Origin: Gnetum montanum
Lineage: Eukaryota; Streptophyta; Gnetopsida; Gnetales; Gnetaceae
Length of the DNA: 35,090 bases
Assembly (NCBI GenBank): GCA_015680685.1
Contig: MNCI01002045.1
Span: 39,147 to 74,236 of the forward strand
Direction of reading: 5' to 3'
The position numbers and the translations under genes are program-made. Positions within the stretch are counted from its first letter, which is position 1. Each line of letters opens with the position of its first letter. Below the pieces are notes generated by a model that was given only the letters and a program-made list of their open reading frames with translations, had not been told where the DNA came from and did no database searches. This document shows positions 32,776 to 35,090 of the stretch, one piece after another.

Positions 32776-32855
32776 CTGAAAAATAATAAGCACTTTAGCT
32801 ACCCAAGACTTAACATCATAATTAGAAATGCAAACTAAATAGCGCGTAGACTCAC
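32776..32855 (-). other. Intron of the antisense gene (80 bp, phase 0)
   Basis: On the minus strand, CCATCACAG|GTGAGTCTAC begins it and TTATTTTTCAG|GTACC ends it. Joining the exons keeps one frame (...AEAGPSQ then VPTEDKEDE...). The borders match the plant GT-AG consensus, with a T-rich stretch before the acceptor. Confidence 0.7.
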
Positions 32856-33878
32856 CTGTGATGGCCCTGCTTCCGCAGCAAAGGGAAGCTTGTCCAGGCT
32901 AGCCCACAGGCACTTCATAATCTCTTCCTCCATTAGATCTGGTCATACATCCTCTCCCAATGCAGCTCCAGCCTTCACCTTCCCTTTCCCCACGCTGCTC
33001 CAGCTGGGTGGGTCCAAGAAGAAAGTAGGGATTGTTGCCTAATCCCCAGGAAGAGCCATTGCCCTCTCTGGGGACGCACTCACAGTCACCTGCTCCTCAA
33101 ACTTCTTGAAGGCATCAGAAGCTCCGATGATGTCCTGTAAGACTTCCAAGGACCGGGCCCTAATGGCAAGATCGTGGTAGAGCTTCTGATAAGCAATGCT
33201 CTGCCGTTTGTACAAGTGCTTGTGGTTCTTCTCCTTCTGCCCCCATTCTTGCACGCTGGCACAATAATCCCTCTAGTCCCGGCTTTTCTGGGCTAGGAGT
33301 TCTATCTGCATCCGCTGTTTGACTAACGCCCGACTGGTCTGCGCGCTGTTTCTGATGGCTGTCCAATACTAGGAGTGGTCAACAATAGCAGTACACTAGT
33401 CTTCATCCCTTGTCGCTCGCGCCTGTAGGAAGTCACACCGTGATTCTAAGTCTCCGACCTCTTTGGTCAGAGACTCAACCCTCTATTCTGACTTCTGCAA
33501 CCTTTTCCATAAATTTTCATTTACGCCCCTACTTTCCCATAAGGAGCGTGTCGAGCGTAACGCACATTTACGCAATTCCTCATAAATGTGACGTGGCATG
33601 GCTGCTTCATTGGATGGTGGCTCTATTGTGTCCAGATCAATGGGCTCAGTGGGATCCCATCGGAGGTAAGCTCCTAACAAGAACATCATCAGTATTGGTG
33701 ATACATTATCACTGCGTAATATCACAAACTAATTACAACCATAACATACCGGCTCCAGGTTCGACGCGCTCCAGGCGCTCGATCATGTCGCTGACAACGC
33801 CTTCCATGAAGGCAAATTTATCAGGGAAGTCTCTCCACGCTTCGCTCCCAGCTACAGACGTAGACGCCTCCCCTTCTC

Positions 33879-33948
33879 CTGTAGCGTAATCCAGTTAGAA
33901 AATTCAGTTATTTACAGAAATCCTGCAAACACGCTAACACGCCATTAC
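33879..33948 (-). other. Intron of the antisense gene (70 bp, phase 1)
   Basis: On the minus strand, CCAGTAGAG|GTAATGGCG begins it and TTACGCTACAG|GAGAAGG ends it. Removing it joins ...VATVTSR and GEGEASTSVAG in frame; without removal, a TAA (33,908-33,910) ends the frame. A further donor-like GTAAGC at 34,256 with an acceptor-like CTAG before 34,195, and a donor-like GTATGT at about 33,752, suggest more introns, but their frames do not join cleanly. Confidence 0.7.
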
Positions 33949-35090
33949 CTCTACTGGTGACAGTGGCGACTTCACCAACATCTTCCGCATCCCTTTCCCT
34001 TTCACGCACTTGAGCCTGTGCGTTGCTAGTTCCAGTAGCTGGGGCCTCCTCACGCACCAGAGCCTGTACGCGGCTCACGCTAACAGCCAGGGCCTCTTCT
34101 TCCAAAACTGAGGCCCCCTCCCTACGACTTAGTGTTACTACTCCCGTCTCAGGGGTCAGTTCCTCCATAACTTTTACTGGTCCTGTCATATCACCCTAGC
34201 ATATCAGTACCAAACATCTAAACAAACATTGCGTAATATAATTCTTTCGCGCTTACCAAGCGGAGGCTTACTCCGTTGAACTTTGACCGACACAGTTCAG
34301 CCTGCATTACCCTCCGGGGCCTCGGATATACGGAGCCTCTTACGTCGAGCCGCAGGCTCTACAATCTCTTCTGCCACGTGTTTCCCTCGTGAGGCATCGC
34401 CAGTATAAGTAGGCATTATCCCACCTATGCTGTCGAGACCTCGCACTTGGGGTGCCGCCAGGCCCTTAGTCGTTATAGACAACGACTCCCCGATCCCTTC
34501 TGCCGGATCCTGCCCACGGGTAGTGCAGAGGATGTGGGCAATCCAAGGTCTGGACAGCTGGTCTCGGTCTTGCTGCACCCAGACCCCATTCTTTTGGATG
34601 ATCAAAAACTCAGCAAACCACCGGAGGCAAGCTATGAAGAACGCATAATGCATGTTGAAGCGAGACTCAAGCTTCTTGCGAAGCTTGAGCATCTCATTAC
34701 GCAGTCCCTTGGCAAAATAGCTTGCCCAATTGAACTGGGTCCCCTCCTCCAGAACCTCTCGCATAATATGGGTCTATTCTACAGAAAAGAACCTCCCCTG
34801 CGAGAGAGTTTTGGGGAAGGTCCGGGCCCGGAAAAGGGGATACAGTGTCTTGGCAGCGCCCATCCCAAATTTTTCGCAGGGAAACCCTTTGGTCTCCTTC
34901 GGGATCCTTACCCACTCCTTCAGCCAATTCTGGAAAGCTTCGCTCCTCTTCGCCTTCTCACTTACAGGAGGACCATCTGAGGGGACGCCGAAGAGGTCCG
35001 CGAAGAGCTGAGCATCAATATCAAAACTTACGCGTACATTGTGTACAGGCGTGTAAAAACGCTCCGCCTTCTCGTTGAAGGAGTTGACCA

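Larger units (their letters stand above)
32527..35090 (-). pseudogene. Intron-containing antisense gene of the young element (partial, runs off the window)
   Basis: Minus strand. The N-terminal part (35,088-34,258) reads FNEKAERFYTPVHNVRVSFD, NWLKEWVRIPKETKGFPCEK and FNWASYFAKGLRNEMLKLRK, then YAFFIACLRWFAEFLIIQKN. It is broken by TAG at 34,774 and TGA at 34,297. A Glu/Val-rich linker follows (34,195-33,949). After an intron come DKFAFMEGVVSDMIERLERV and a long charged coiled coil (about 33,540-33,080, e.g. HKHLYKRQSIAYQKLYHDLA) with stops at 33,483, 33,396, 33,369, 33,273 and 33,039, and a TGA at 32,943. After a second intron, a very acidic tail (DEQAEELAEEAAEESEERND) ends at 32,529. Two introns have GT-AG borders and keep the frame. 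The architecture matches the genes of segments A and B. The N-terminal part is only loosely like the 'putative plant transposon protein' family, and the role is unknown. Confidence 0.65.

Noticed and set aside
34427-35078. Plus-strand frames over the antisense gene
   Set aside because: The minus strand here shows a continuous protein-like frame with introns; the plus frames are its shadow and lack motifs.
1-35090. tRNA, rRNA or small RNA genes
   Set aside because: I looked for T-arm (GGTTCGAATCC-type) words and other anchors. The only resemblance is at 27,641-27,656, where the context suits a primer site rather than a tRNA gene.

Overview
The window looks like intergenic, repeat-dense DNA from a large plant nuclear genome. 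A gymnosperm (conifer-like) genome is my best guess, from the very old, slowly fragmented Ty3/gypsy-type retroelements layered in AT-rich DNA. The sequence alone does not prove the taxon. I see no intact host gene, no rRNA or tRNA gene, and nothing bacterial. Almost everything that can be named is an LTR-retrotransposon part, mostly decayed.

Layout. 1-2,020: AT-rich DNA with one short GC/CpG-richer island (about 840-1,613) holding an unrecognised broken coding fragment. 2,110-3,000: about five degenerate copies of a ~210 bp tandem unit. 3,460-4,000: a diverged ~310 bp duplication. 4,040-7,400: an ancient pol gene on the minus strand, with reverse transcriptase, RNase H and integrase all recognisable. 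7,450-9,590: unassigned. 9,598-11,351: a long decayed plus-strand reading frame that I do not recognise. 11,352-15,900 (segment A) and 21,602-26,170 (segment B): two diverged direct copies of a ~4.5 kb unit, each with a minus-strand gene that I relate tentatively to the 'putative plant transposon protein' family. Both begin at the same terminus, TGATGAG. Segment B is followed directly, on the minus strand, by a tRNA-iMet-type primer-binding site. The simplest reading is that A and B are the two LTRs of one old minus-strand element whose unusually long LTRs carry a gene. Between them, 15,930-21,600 holds fragments of a second LTR family (two minus, one plus) and a decayed plus-strand gag-protease.

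26,340-35,090 is a different, much younger element that runs off the right edge: GC- and CpG-rich, with a candidate 5' LTR containing hairpin-capable GCGTA/TACGC motifs, then gag (27,999-30,632) and an aspartic protease (30,792-31,808). A repeat array of a GGCC-bounded motif follows (32,037-32,330). After it, transcribed towards gag-pro from the opposite strand, lies an intron-containing antisense gene (35,090 to 32,527). Its order (N-terminal domain, coiled coil, acidic tail) resembles the genes in A and B. Both gag and the antisense gene are broken mainly by in-frame stops and hardly at all by frameshifts, as expected from C-to-T decay of methylated DNA. No reverse transcriptase or integrase belonging to this element is visible in the window.

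How the parts relate: the protein-coding parts serve retroelement particle formation (gag, protease), replication and integration (pol). The accessory antisense gene recurs at different ages and has no established role that I can name.
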